Positions 1 through 8,081 of a stretch of 20,791 nucleotides of DNA are shown here, in pieces; position 1 is the stretch's first letter, and each line of letters begins with the position of its first letter. Location: positions 1 to 20,791 of the forward strand of contig URUZ01000038.1 in NCBI GenBank assembly GCA_900551225.1, in the 5' to 3' direction. Both the position numbers and the translations under genes were made by a program. This DNA is from an uncultured Clostridium sp. (GTDB lineage: Bacteria > Bacillota > Clostridia > Lachnospirales > Lachnospiraceae). The notes under the pieces were generated by a model, which saw only the letters and a program-made list of their open reading frames with translations, made no database searches and had not been told where the DNA came from.

Positions 1-543
1 GGGCACAACCAGCAGATTCTAAAGAGCAGCCGGAAGCTCTATGAATACGCATATCTTGTCAATGAAGTCCGCCAGGGTCTGAACCAGGGTCTAACGCTGG
101 AAGCCGCCGTGGACCGGGCGGTTGACGAATGTATTAAACATGAGATTCTAAAAGGATTTTTGCTGAAGCATCGCGAGGAGGTGAAAGAATTGATCTTGTC
201 GGAATATGATGAGGAGCTTCATATCAAAAGCGAGAAGCAGATCAGTTTCGAAGAAGGCAAGGCTGAGGGCATTGCGGAAGGTAAGGCGGAAGGCATCGCT
301 GAAGGCAAAGCGGAAGGCATCGCGGAAGGTAAAGCGAAAGGCATCGCTGAAGGCAAAATTGAAGAAAACATCGAAAACATTCTATCCCTTCTGCATGACC
401 TGAACTCCGTCCCTCCGGAACTGGAGAAGCGTATACGAAGTGAAACCGATTATACCAATTTGCGGGCATGGCTGAAGCTGGCTGCCCGTGCTGAAACAAT
501 CCAGGACTTTATGGATCAAATTGTTTCATCCGCAATCTCTTAA
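1..543 (+). CDS. Rpn-family (PD-(D/E)XK nuclease/transposase-like) protein, 3' part
   Basis: The reading frame is open from base 1, so the gene begins outside the window; a GTG at 109 is in frame but is not needed as a start. About 180 residues are visible. The first part (NEVRQGLNQGLTLEAAVDRA, then DECIKHEILKGFLLKHREEV) matches the C-terminal region usual in Rpn / PD-(D/E)XK nuclease family transposase proteins; the nuclease core would lie upstream and cannot be checked here. From 253 to 348 the protein has four copies of the octapeptide EGKAEGIA (the last EGKAKGIA), then EGKI and a helical tail ending at TAA. Such Glu-Gly-Lys/Ala repeats are common in this family. The gene is convergent with treC and separated from it by a symmetrical terminator. 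The family call is by resemblance only; catalytic residues are not visible. Confidence 0.7.
   Translation, partial: GHNQQILKSSRKLYEYAYLVNEVRQGLNQGLTLEAAVDRAVDECIKHEILKGFLLKHREEVKELILSEYDEELHIKSEKQISFEEGKAEGIAEGKAEGIAEGKAEGIAEGKAKGIAEGKIEENIENILSLLHDLNSVPPELEKRIRSETDYTNLRAWLKLAARAETIQDFMDQIVSSAIS
253..348 (+). repeat. 24-bp tandem repeat, 4 in-frame copies
   Basis: Four consecutive 24-bp units encode EGKAEGIA, EGKAEGIA, EGKAEGIA and EGKAKGIA. The copies differ at third positions (GGT/GGC, GCG/GCT, AAG/AAA), so they are not a fresh expansion, and unit gain or loss would keep the frame. Confidence 0.9.
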
Positions 544-566
544 AAGTGAATCCCTATTCCGTTTAT

Positions 567-623
567 AAAAAGGAGCTGGAAAAAATGGTGTTCAATCAAC
601 TCCATTTTTTCACAGCCCCTTTT
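567..623. terminator. Bidirectional terminator between convergent genes
   Basis: An imperfect inverted repeat of about 24 bp per arm (567-590 against 599-623) encloses a loop of about 10 nt. The arms include AAAAAATGG / CCATTTTTT and AAAAGG..GCTG / CAGC..CCTTTT, so either strand ends the stem with a T-rich stretch. It lies between the Rpn-like stop at 543 and the treC stop at 629, the expected place for a shared terminator. Confidence 0.75.
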
Positions 624-628
624 CATAT

Positions 629-2257
629 CTACTCCCGTATATACACCGCGCTCTGGTAAGGCTGCATTCTGCCTTCAGCCACCCTGTCGCTTCCAACCAG
701 AAACTTGAACCCATCAAACCGCACAGAGCTGTCCAACCCAAGCTCCTGCCCGGTCATATTGCAGAATACCATCAGTTCCTGCCCTTCCCATCTTCTGACA
801 TAGGCCAGCAGCCCAGGCACATCCCGGCAGATAAAGGATATATCCCCCTCTGCGATCACAGGGGATTCCCTGCGCAGAGCGATCAGCTTTTTATGGTAGT
901 TGAGAATGGAGTCAGGGTCCGCAAGCTCCGCCTCCACATTGATATAGCGGTGATTCTCCGGGATGCCGATCCAGCTGTCCCCCGCCGTAAATCCAGCCCC
1001 GGGCCTCCCGTTCCACTGCATAGGAGTCCGGCCGTTGTCCCTGGAACGTTTCCCCACCACCTCCAGCGCCTCAGCGTCATCCAGCCCCTGGCTCCGCAGG
1101 ATCTCATAATAATTCCGGCTTTCCACATCCCGGTACTGGGAGATATCCTGATACCCCGCATTGGTCATCCCCAGCTCCTCCCCCTGGTAAATGTAGGGGG
1201 TGCCCCGCATGAAATGAACGGCCGTGGCCAGCATTTTCCCGGATTCCTTCCAATAATTCTGATCGTCCCCAAACCGGGAAATGGCCCGGGGCTGGTCATG
1301 GTTGCACCAGAACATGGCATTCCAGCCGCCGCCTGCCTGCATTCCCTCCTGCCAGCTGATAAACAGCTCCTTCAGCTGCTCCAGGTCAGGCTCCATAATC
1401 TTCCATTTATCCCCGTCCTTATAGTCCACCTTCAAATGATGGAAATTGAACACCATGGACAGCTCCCGCCGCTCCGGCTGAGTATAACCAACACAGTTAT
1501 TCAGGGAGGTGGAGGACATCTCCCCCACTGTCACCATTTCCTCAATCCCGGTATCCCTGGTCAGCTCCTGAAGGTACTCATGGACATGGGGGCCATCGGT
1601 GTAGAACCTGCGGCCGTCCCCCTGGTAATCGTTCTCCAGCAGCTCCGGCTTGGAGATCAGGTTCACCACATCAAAACGGAAGCCCTTAACACCCAGATTT
1701 TTCCAGAACAGTACCACCTGCTTAAGCTCCTCCCTTACCCTGGGATTATCCCAGTTCAAATCCGCCTGGGTCACGTCAAACAGATGGAGGTACCATTTCT
1801 TAAGCCCAGGCACATACTCCCAGGCAGAACCGCCGAACTTGGACTGCCAGTTGGTGGGCGGAGTCTCCGGCCCGCCGTCCCGGAAAATGTAGTAATCCAT
1901 ATAGTCCGGGTCCCCCGCCAGCGCCCGCTGGAACCACAGGTGGGCTGTGGAGGTGTGATTGAACACCATGTCGAACATGCAGCCGATTCCACGTTCCTCC
2001 GCCCGGCAGATCAGATCCTTCACATCATCCAGGGTTCCGAACATGGGGTCCACATTCATATAATCGGAGACATCGTAGCCGTTGTCCCGCTGAGGGGAGG
2101 GAAAAAAGGGCGTCAGCCAGATATAGTCCACCCCCAGCTCCTGCAAATAGTCCAGCTTGCTCACCACGCCTCTCAGGTCGCCGACCCCATTCCCGTCAGA
2201 GTCGCAAAAGGATTTGGTATATATCTGATAGATGGTGCTGTTTTTAAAATTACTCAC
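629..2257 (-). CDS. treC: Trehalose-6-phosphate hydrolase (GH13)
   Basis: Cytoplasmic alpha-glucosidase-type enzyme that splits trehalose 6-phosphate, made by the PTS importer next door, into glucose and glucose 6-phosphate. The 542 residues carry the four GH13 regions: DMVFNHTS near 96-103, GFRFDVV with the likely nucleophile Asp196, VGEMS with the likely acid/base Glu246, and WCNHDQP with Asp321. The length is usual for TreC. The start is GTG at 2257, preceded by GGAGG seven bases upstream; its first base precedes the TGA of treB, so the two genes overlap in GTGA and are translationally coupled. The GH13 sequence alone could also fit an oligo-1,6-glucosidase; the link to treB and treR and the TreR-type operators make the trehalose role much more likely. 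Confidence 0.92.
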   Translation of the reverse strand: MSNFKNSTIYQIYTKSFCDSDGNGVGDLRGVVSKLDYLQELGVDYIWLTPFFPSPQRDNGYDVSDYMNVDPMFGTLDDVKDLICRAEERGIGCMFDMVFNHTSTAHLWFQRALAGDPDYMDYYIFRDGGPETPPTNWQSKFGGSAWEYVPGLKKWYLHLFDVTQADLNWDNPRVREELKQVVLFWKNLGVKGFRFDVVNLISKPELLENDYQGDGRRFYTDGPHVHEYLQELTRDTGIEEMVTVGEMSSTSLNNCVGYTQPERRELSMVFNFHHLKVDYKDGDKWKIMEPDLEQLKELFISWQEGMQAGGGWNAMFWCNHDQPRAISRFGDDQNYWKESGKMLATAVHFMRGTPYIYQGEELGMTNAGYQDISQYRDVESRNYYEILRSQGLDDAEALEVVGKRSRDNGRTPMQWNGRPGAGFTAGDSWIGIPENHRYINVEAELADPDSILNYHKKLIALRRESPVIAEGDISFICRDVPGLLAYVRRWEGQELMVFCNMTGQELGLDSSVRFDGFKFLVGSDRVAEGRMQPYQSAVYIRE

Positions 2258-4197
2258 TTTTTATCCTCCATAATATCTGCTATTACATCATTACCCGCCG
2301 CAGTCCTGTCTGCAGACGTCCATTTCAGCTCACTGGCATTGCCCATATTGGTCACGACCATAATCACCACATCCTGGTGTCCGGCTGCCCGGATCTTCTC
2401 ACGGTCGAATTCCAGCAGCACATCCCCCGCCTTCACACGGTCCCCGGTCTGCACAAATGCTTTGAAGCCGTTCCCCTTCATATCCACGGTATCCAGCCCC
2501 ACATGGTACAGCAGCTCCATCCCATTGTCCAGCACTATGCCGCAGGCGTGGAGGCTTCCCTCCATCACCACAGCCACCGTACCATCGGCGGAGGCCCTCA
2601 AGATCCCATCCTCAGGCCAGACAGCGATGCCGTCCCCCAGAGCCTTGGAGGCAAATACCTGGTCCGGAACCTCCTCCACGGAGATCACCCTGCCGGTGGC
2701 AAAGGCGCGCAGTTCTGTGGGCGCTTCCGCTCTGCTCACATTTGCGGATACCACACCGGACTGTCCGCCGGCCTCCTCGATCTGATCCACACCCTTCCTC
2801 TTCCCCACCACATAGGTGAGGCCAAAGGGCACTGCCACCACAATCAACATGCACACCGCGAACATTCCTATATGCTGGGGCTGTATGGACAGGATACCCG
2901 GGATACCGCCTACCCCGATGGTCTGGGCCCGCACTCCGCTAGCCACGGATACCACTGCCGCCAGGGCAGAGCCGATCATACCGCAGATAAAGGGGAAGCC
3001 GTATTTTAAGTTGACGCCGAACATGGCCGGCTCAGTCACGCCCAGATAACAGGAGATACAGGACGGCACGGACACTTCCCTGGCCTTTGCATCCTTCTTC
3101 TGGAGGCAGATCATGGCCAGCACCGCAGACCCCTGGGCAATGTTGGAGAGCGCGATCATGGGCCACAGGTTGGTGCCGCCGAAATCTGCTACCAGCTGCA
3201 GATCAATGGCATTGCTCATGTGGTGGAGTCCCGTGATTACCAGAGGCGCGTAGGCGAAGCCAAACACCGCCGCAAATACGCCTTTTAAAGAAGAAGTCAG
3301 GCCCGCGTTTACAAAATCAGAGATCACGCTGCCGATCTTCCAGCCGATGGGGCCAAGGATACCGTGGGCCACGATCACAGAGATCAACAGTGAGAGGAAC
3401 GGCACCACGATCATGGAAATAACAGCCGGGCAGATCTTCCTGAAGAACCGCTCCAGATACACCAACGTAAAACCAGCCAGTATGGCAGGCAGCACCTGGG
3501 CCTGATAGCCGATCATATCCACCTGGAACAGGCCGAAATCCCACTTCGGAATCTCCGCCGCCGCTGTGGTGGCCACCGCGTAAGCGTTCAGCAGCTGAGG
3601 GGATACCAGGGTAATGCCCAGCACAATGCCCAGGGCCTGGGTGGTGCCCATCTTCTTGGTGATGGACCACACGATACATACCGGCAGGAAGTGGAACACC
3701 GCCTCGCCGATGAGCCACAGAAAACTGTTGACCCCCGCCCAGAACACAGAGATCTGGGTCAGCGTCCTGGTGCCGCCGTCAAAGAGGGCGATCTCCCCGA
3801 TCACATTCCTGAAGCCCAGAATCAGGCCTCCCACAATAATGGCCGGAATCAGAGGCGCAAAGATCTCCGCCAGGCTGCTCATCAGCCGCTGCAGCCAGCT
3901 CTGGTTCTGCTTCGCCGCGTCCTTCACCGCCTCCTTCGTGACCCCCTCCAGCCCGGACACTGCCACAAAGTCATTGTAAAAGCTGCTGACCTCGTTGCCG
4001 ATAATCACCTGGAACTGCCCCGCCTGGGTAAATGTCCCCTTGGCGCTGGACAGCCCCTCAATGGCCTTGGTGTCCGCCTTGGACGGATCATTCAGCACAA
4101 AACGCATCCTGGTAACACAGTGTGAGACTGCCGCGATGTTCTCCTTTCCGCCCACATATTCCAACAGTTTCTTCGAATCCTCCGAATACCTACCCAT
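2254..4197 (-). CDS. treB: Trehalose-specific PTS transporter EIIBCA
   Basis: Membrane phosphotransferase that imports trehalose and phosphorylates it to trehalose 6-phosphate. The chosen start is ATG at 4197, seven bases after AGGAGG (4205-4210); an upstream in-frame ATG at 4230 has no such site and would add 11 atypical residues. This gives 647 residues. The EIIB domain is at about 1-85 with phospho-Cys27 in AVSHCVTRMRF. The EIIC membrane domain spans about 105-460 with many hydrophobic segments and the motif HHMSNAIDLQL. A linker leads to a C-terminal EIIA-Glc-type domain from about 510, with phospho-His near 565 in LLYHVGLDTVDMKG. Fusing EIIA makes the protein self-contained, needing only general HPr/EI. 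The substrate is inferred from treC and treR. Transcription starts at the operator-covered promoter at 4274-4302. Confidence 0.9.
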   Translation of the reverse strand: MGRYSEDSKKLLEYVGGKENIAAVSHCVTRMRFVLNDPSKADTKAIEGLSSAKGTFTQAGQFQVIIGNEVSSFYNDFVAVSGLEGVTKEAVKDAAKQNQSWLQRLMSSLAEIFAPLIPAIIVGGLILGFRNVIGEIALFDGGTRTLTQISVFWAGVNSFLWLIGEAVFHFLPVCIVWSITKKMGTTQALGIVLGITLVSPQLLNAYAVATTAAAEIPKWDFGLFQVDMIGYQAQVLPAILAGFTLVYLERFFRKICPAVISMIVVPFLSLLISVIVAHGILGPIGWKIGSVISDFVNAGLTSSLKGVFAAVFGFAYAPLVITGLHHMSNAIDLQLVADFGGTNLWPMIALSNIAQGSAVLAMICLQKKDAKAREVSVPSCISCYLGVTEPAMFGVNLKYGFPFICGMIGSALAAVVSVASGVRAQTIGVGGIPGILSIQPQHIGMFAVCMLIVVAVPFGLTYVVGKRKGVDQIEEAGGQSGVVSANVSRAEAPTELRAFATGRVISVEEVPDQVFASKALGDGIAVWPEDGILRASADGTVAVVMEGSLHACGIVLDNGMELLYHVGLDTVDMKGNGFKAFVQTGDRVKAGDVLLEFDREKIRAAGHQDVVIMVVTNMGNASELKWTSADRTAAGNDVIADIMEDKK

Positions 4198-4245
4198 ATC
4201 CTTACCTCCTGAACTGATTCCCTGACACATTCGCTCTTGGACAAA

Positions 4246-4259
4246 CTTGTTTAAACAAG
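4246..4259. promoter_or_regulatory. TreR operator, downstream copy
   Basis: Perfect 14-bp palindrome CTTGTTTAAACAAG, extending to 16 bp with the flanking A and T. It covers roughly +8 to +21 relative to the start site expected from the treB promoter. It is identical to the second copy 35 bp away and resembles the TTGTATATACAA-type sites of Bacillus TreR. Confidence 0.85.
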
Positions 4260-4273
4260 TATCTTATGTTTTG

Positions 4274-4302
4274 ATTGTATCTTGTTTAAACAAGTTTGTC
4301 AA
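4274..4302 (-). promoter_or_regulatory. treBC promoter (sigma-A type)
   Basis: Read on the minus strand, TTGACA (4297-4302) and TACAAT (4274-4279) are separated by exactly 17 bp. Transcription would begin near 4267. The spacer holds a complete operator palindrome, so repressor and RNA polymerase compete directly. The leader to the treB start is about 70 nt. Confidence 0.85.
4281..4294. promoter_or_regulatory. TreR operator, promoter-spacer copy
   Basis: Second perfect CTTGTTTAAACAAG, lying between the -35 and -10 boxes. The 35-bp centre-to-centre distance is about 3.3 helical turns, so the two sites do not lie on exactly the same face if the DNA is straight. Confidence 0.85.
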
Positions 4303-4317
4303 CAAGTATTTTGCAAT

Positions 4318-4363
4318 AAAAAATGACTCTGAGCTCCCGCGCGAAACTGCGGGGCTTCAGAGC
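4318..4363 (-). terminator. Intrinsic terminator after treR
   Basis: On the minus strand the arms CTCTGA (4357-4362) and TCAGAG (4327-4332), plus GCCCCGC against GCGGGAGC, form a GC-rich hairpin with a small internal loop, followed by CATTTTTTATT. It lies 23 bp past the treR stop and just upstream of the treBC promoter, so treR appears to be its own transcription unit. Confidence 0.75.
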
Positions 4364-4385
4364 CTTTCCAATGTTTCATACACCG

Positions 4386-5114
4386 CTATACCGGCTTCAC
4401 CCGGTGAGCCAGATCATAAAAAGCGAACTTGTCCGGCCTGTGCCGGGACTGGGTGAATTCAAACATCACGCCATCTGCATTGTAGGTCATGCTGCTGACC
4501 ACTGCCAGGCAGTTATAATCCCCCAGCTCCAGGTACTTGCCGTCAATCTGGGCAGCCCGCTCCACAGTCACCTTCCGTTTGGTGGTGACAATGGTCTCCC
4601 CCAGAACATTTTCCATATATTCATAGACAGAGTGTTCCGCAATCTCCGGGGTCAGTCCCCTGGCCGACTCCTTCAGGAAATAGTTGTGATCCAGAATCAG
4701 CGCCTCCCCGTCAATATACCGGACCCGCTGGATATAAAAGATCTCCGTGCCCACAGGAAATGTGGTTCTGTCCTGAATCCGCTCATCCACGGTCAGCTCC
4801 GTAAAACACACCACCTTGGTGCTGTACTCCTTCTTATTGCGGGCCACCGCCTCCTTCAGGCTCTCGATGCCGCTCAGGAGGAATTCCGAGGGCTGACCCG
4901 GCTGGTAGAGAATCCGCACCCCCTTGCCGTGAAGGCTCTGCACATACCCCTCGTCCGCCAGCCGGCCGATGGCCCGGCGCACAGTATTCCTGGAACATTC
5001 GAACTCCTTCACCAGCGTATTCTCCGAGGGCAGCAGCTCCTGGAAGCCGTACTCCAGCTGCTCGATCCGCCCTTTCAGTTCCTCATATATCTCATTGTAT
5101 TTCGCTCTGGCCAT
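4386..5114 (-). CDS. treR: GntR-family trehalose operon repressor
   Basis: Transcriptional repressor expected to release its operators when trehalose 6-phosphate binds. The start is ATG at 5114 after AGAGGTGG; a longer frame to 5183 lacks a ribosome site and would run through the operator-like sequence. The 242-residue protein has an N-terminal winged helix (about 1-72, including LLPSENTLV and SRNTVRRAIGRLADEGYV) and a C-terminal UTRA effector domain of the HutC subgroup from about 90 on. It is followed by its own terminator and lies directly upstream of treBC. The TreR assignment rests on family, neighbours and the operator palindromes. Regulation by autorepression is suggested by a degenerate operator at 5144-5157. 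Confidence 0.88.
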   Translation of the reverse strand: MARAKYNEIYEELKGRIEQLEYGFQELLPSENTLVKEFECSRNTVRRAIGRLADEGYVQSLHGKGVRILYQPGQPSEFLLSGIESLKEAVARNKKEYSTKVVCFTELTVDERIQDRTTFPVGTEIFYIQRVRYIDGEALILDHNYFLKESARGLTPEIAEHSVYEYMENVLGETIVTTKRKVTVERAAQIDGKYLELGDYNCLAVVSSMTYNADGVMFEFTQSRHRPDKFAFYDLAHRVKPV

Positions 5115-5143
5115 CTGTCCACCTCTTGCTTCACATTTCTCTG

Positions 5144-5157
5144 CTTGTTTATACAAC
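5144..5157. promoter_or_regulatory. Degenerate TreR operator upstream of treR
   Basis: CTTGTTTATACAAC matches 12 of 14 positions of the two perfect operators and contains TTTATACAA, close to the Bacillus TreR half-sites. It lies 30 bp upstream of the treR ATG and overlaps a TATAAA-like -10 on the minus strand. No convincing -35 box was found, so the promoter itself is uncertain. Confidence 0.55.
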
Positions 5158-5200
5158 CAAGGAAATCCTACCACATTTCCCAAATGATTACAAGATCGGA

Positions 5201-5244
5201 AAATCTGCCCCAGATCCAGGCGCAGCCGAATCCGGGGCAGATTT
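5201..5244 (-). terminator. Terminator hairpin after the ABC/eut unit
   Basis: Perfect 11-bp arms AAATCTGCCCC (5201-5211 on the plus strand) and GGGGCAGATTT (5234-5244) enclose a 22-nt loop. On the minus strand the stem ends in ATTTTCC, a short T-run. It begins 16 bp past the stop of the ABC ATPase and precedes the treR leader, marking the end of the eut-ABC transcript. Confidence 0.65.
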
Positions 5245-5260
5245 ACAAATTCATATTTAT

Positions 5261-6271
5261 TTAATGCAGCATGATCACATTGGTATGGCGCATTGACACC
5301 TCCACATCCTGGCCCACCTCCAGCAGGGAGTGTTTCTCAAACATCACGTCCGAGTTGATGTCAACGCCGTTGCAGCGAACTGTGTAGCGCACCAGATTGC
5401 CATGGGACAGGCTGTTGACAATAGTTCCGCTGGTTATGTACCGAGGAGCCGCCGCAGTGGTCTCATAGTTGAGCCTGACCACCTCAGGCCGGATGGCCAC
5501 ATCGGGAGCATCCACATCAGCGCCGCACAGCGTCTTAAACTCAGCCGCCGTGAATATATTGTAGCTGCCGATAAATCCGGCCGCAAACCTGGTCTTGGGG
5601 GAGGTGTAAAGCTCAGTGGGAGTGCCGGACTGTTCGATATGCCCCTTGTTAAACAGGTAGATTTCATCCGACATAACCATGGCCTCATCCTGGTCATGTG
5701 TCACGAAAATGGTGGTCATATGCAGTTCCTTCTGGATTCTGCGGATCTCAATCTGCAGGCTGTGGCGCAGCTTGGCATCAATGGCGCTTAAAGGCTCATC
5801 CAGCAGCAGCACCTTAGGTCCGGTGACAATGGCGCGGGCCAGGGCCACACGCTGCTGCTGTCCGCCGGAGAGCTGGGCCGGATACTGGTCGATCTTCTCC
5901 TCCAGTCCCACGATCTTTAAGATGTCCTGGACCTTGACCTTCACTTCCTCCTTGGGGCATTTCTGCATATTCAGTCCAAATGCCACGTTCTGATAAACAT
6001 TCATATTGGGGAACAGGCTGTACTGCTGGAATACCATACCAATATTCCTGCTTCTGGGGGTCACATCCGTGATATCCTTGCCGTCCAGATAGACCCTGCC
6101 GCTGGTCACTTCCTCCAGACCGGCAAGACAGCGCAGCAGTGTGCTCTTGCCGCAGCCGGACGGTCCTAAAAGGGTGGCCATGTGGCCTTTTTCCACCCCC
6201 AGAGTGATTCCCTTCAACACTTCGTTATTTCCAAAGCTCTTATGTACATCTTCAAATTGTATATATCCCAT
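5261..6271 (-). CDS. ABC transporter ATP-binding protein (PotA/AfuC-like)
   Basis: Cytoplasmic ATPase that powers the importer formed with the next three upstream genes. Of 336 residues, about 1-235 are the nucleotide-binding domain: Walker A GPSGCGKST (36-44), Q-loop VFQQYSLFP near 80-88, signature LSGGQQQR (134-141), Walker B LLLDEP (155-160) and H-loop His192 in FVTHDQ. The C-terminal 70 residues or so look like a TOBE-type regulatory domain, as in PotA, FbpC and PhnT relatives. ATG at 6271 follows AAAGGAG nine bases upstream, and only 6 bp separate it from the permease stop. Sequence alone does not fix the substrate; the family includes polyamine, ferric iron and 2-aminoethylphosphonate importers. 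Confidence 0.9.
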   Translation of the reverse strand: MGYIQFEDVHKSFGNNEVLKGITLGVEKGHMATLLGPSGCGKSTLLRCLAGLEEVTSGRVYLDGKDITDVTPRSRNIGMVFQQYSLFPNMNVYQNVAFGLNMQKCPKEEVKVKVQDILKIVGLEEKIDQYPAQLSGGQQQRVALARAIVTGPKVLLLDEPLSAIDAKLRHSLQIEIRRIQKELHMTTIFVTHDQDEAMVMSDEIYLFNKGHIEQSGTPTELYTSPKTRFAAGFIGSYNIFTAAEFKTLCGADVDAPDVAIRPEVVRLNYETTAAAPRYITSGTIVNSLSHGNLVRYTVRCNGVDINSDVMFEKHSLLEVGQDVEVSMRHTNVIMLH

Positions 6272-6277
6272 ACTCTT

Positions 6278-7084
6278 CTACTCCTTTACGTTCCGGTTTC
6301 TTTTGGCCGAGTCCTTTTTCTGTAAATGCAATACCAGCAGTGTGATTAGGAAGGTGGTGATCATGATAATGACGAACACCGCGCTGGCCTTGGTACTGGA
6401 AGACTTCATCTCCAGGAACAAGTACACCTGCACATTTTTGAAGGAAGTACCGGCGATGTTGCGCACCAGCACGTAATCTCCGAAAATGATGCCAACCGCC
6501 AGAAGTGAGGACACCGTGATACCGGAAATAATATTGGGCACAACCACCCTGAAGAAGCCGTAAAGCTTGGTGCAGCCCAGCATTTCCGCCGCCTCCAGAA
6601 GCATTTTCATATTGACTGCCCGCATACTGTTGCGGATGCCCTGGTAGATGTACGGCAGGATAATGATGCAGTACGCCCCGGTCAGCATAATAATACGGTT
6701 GCTCAAAAATGTGGGCGACCCTGCGTACAGGGAAAGGATACTGACCGAAAGGATAACGCCCTGGATCATGTATGGAATCATGCACAGCAGCTGGACATAT
6801 TTCTCCAGCTGGGGATAGTAGATCGTGGTCACAAACAGCGCCAGAAGCACCAGCAGCACTGTCAGCGTAATGGGGATCACGCAGATGACCAGCGTCCGCA
6901 GCAGGGACATGAGAAAGTCTTTCTCAGTCAGCAGCGCGCCGTAGTGGGTCAGCTGGAAATGTTCAGGCAGCAGGCTGGTCCACTTCTCAAATGAAGAGTA
7001 AACCGCAGTCACAAACAGGGGGATCAGCAGATAAACCATAACCAGCCCGATGAAGATCACTGCAGCTGTGTTTTTCTTTTTCAT
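6278..7084 (-). CDS. ABC transporter permease 2 (PotC-like)
   Basis: Inner-membrane subunit of the binding-protein-dependent importer. The 268 residues contain about six hydrophobic segments (for example 8-30, 63-90, 102-121, 130-148, 186-203, 233-254). The EAA-loop motif that contacts the ATPase is LLEAAEMLGCTKLYGFFRVV, starting near residue 162. The ATG at 7084 overlaps the TGA of permease 1 as ATGA, with AAAGGAG seven bases upstream, so the pair is translationally coupled. The C-terminal permease position in the gene order resembles PotC/PhnV-type subunits. Confidence 0.88.
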   Translation of the reverse strand: MKKKNTAAVIFIGLVMVYLLIPLFVTAVYSSFEKWTSLLPEHFQLTHYGALLTEKDFLMSLLRTLVICVIPITLTVLLVLLALFVTTIYYPQLEKYVQLLCMIPYMIQGVILSVSILSLYAGSPTFLSNRIIMLTGAYCIIILPYIYQGIRNSMRAVNMKMLLEAAEMLGCTKLYGFFRVVVPNIISGITVSSLLAVGIIFGDYVLVRNIAGTSFKNVQVYLFLEMKSSSTKASAVFVIIMITTFLITLLVLHLQKKDSAKRNRNVKE

Positions 7085-7938
7085 CTAACCGCTCCTTTCC
7101 TGCTCTTGTTGGTAATCGCGTTATTAATTAAGATGGCGCATACCATCAGGATCATCATTACCACAGAGAGGGCGCCTCCCATTTCCTTGCGCTGGGTGAC
7201 GTCTCCCACGAACATACCGGATACGTTGATGGGCAGAAGGGCATAGTTGTTCATCAGCAGCGCATAGGCCGTGGCATAAGCCGCCAGGGCGTTGGCAAAG
7301 AGAACGCTGACTGTACCCAGGATACTGGGCAGCAGGATCGGGATGCCCACCTTGGTCCAGAACTGGGCTGTTCTGGCCCCCATCAGTGTTGCCGCTTCCT
7401 GCCATTCATTGCGGATACCCTCAAATGCCGGTATCAGAAGCAGCGTGGACAGTGGAATCTGGAAATATACATAGATCAGACGCAGGCCCTCTGAGGTATA
7501 CAGATTGTAATTGGCCAGTGCATCAATACCGAAATCCTTGCCGAACTGGACCATAAGCCCTGAGTTGCCCAGCAGGATCATGTAGGCAAATGCCAGCGGC
7601 ACGCCTGCAAAGTTGGATGTCATATTTAAAACCGTTAAAAATGCATTTTTAATTCTGCTGCCATTTCCTACCTTGTGGACTGCCATACCTCCAAAAAATG
7701 CGATGATGATACCGATAATCGATGACGTAAGGGATATCATGACACTGTTGATTATGGCCCTCTGGTACAGCGCTTTGGTAAAGATATCCTTATAATGTTC
7801 CAGCGTGAACCCAATGGAACCCTCAGGCATGAAGCTGTTGAAAATAATCATAATCAAGGGTATCAGTTCAAACAGGAATGTCACAACAATAAACGGCAGC
7901 AGCGCAAGCAAGTAAACCCTGTTTTTATTTTTTTTCAT
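7081..7938 (-). CDS. ABC transporter permease 1 (PotB-like)
   Basis: Second inner-membrane subunit, 285 residues, with about six hydrophobic segments beginning with 8-33. The EAA loop EAATLMGARTAQFWTKVGIP occupies about 181-200. It starts with ATG at 7938 (MKKNKNR); the ribosome site is weak (GGAAAT at about the right distance), unlike the strong sites around it, so this gene may be translated less than the lipoprotein gene. A 143-bp gap with a GC-rich hairpin separates it from the binding protein upstream. It forms a heterodimer with permease 2 by family analogy. Confidence 0.88.
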   Translation of the reverse strand: MKKNKNRVYLLALLPFIVVTFLFELIPLIMIIFNSFMPEGSIGFTLEHYKDIFTKALYQRAIINSVMISLTSSIIGIIIAFFGGMAVHKVGNGSRIKNAFLTVLNMTSNFAGVPLAFAYMILLGNSGLMVQFGKDFGIDALANYNLYTSEGLRLIYVYFQIPLSTLLLIPAFEGIRNEWQEAATLMGARTAQFWTKVGIPILLPSILGTVSVLFANALAAYATAYALLMNNYALLPINVSGMFVGDVTQRKEMGGALSVVMMILMVCAILINNAITNKSRKGAVR

Positions 7939-8012
7939 ACTTTTATTTCCATTCCGTCGTTGTGCATCGACTTACAAGATTAGGGATATGTATCCCTGGT
8001 ATTTTGCACAGT

Positions 8013-8037
8013 CCGGCGCCCGTTTAAGGGGCGCCGG
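8013..8037 (-). other. Intercistronic GC-rich hairpin between binding-protein and permease genes
   Basis: Perfect 9-bp arms CCGGCGCCC (8013-8021) and GGGCGCCGG (8029-8037) enclose a 7-nt loop. On the minus strand it is followed by ACTGTGCAAAATACC with no U-run, so it is not a typical terminator. A second small near-palindrome, AGGGATATGTATCCCT, lies at 7982-7997. Such stems after a binding-protein gene often protect its mRNA or attenuate the membrane genes; that role is inferred. Confidence 0.6.
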
Positions 8038-8081
8038 TCGGAAACCGGTAGGCGAAACTGGCTTCCCGGTCATGCAGTTAG

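Noticed and set aside
893..2785. 630-codon plus-strand open frame
   Set aside because: It is antisense to treC and the end of treB, whose frames have clear family motifs. The composition reflects the high-GC third positions of the real genes.
8013..8037. Intrinsic terminator after the lipoprotein gene
   Set aside because: The stem is strong but is followed on the transcribed strand by ACTGTGC rather than a U-run.
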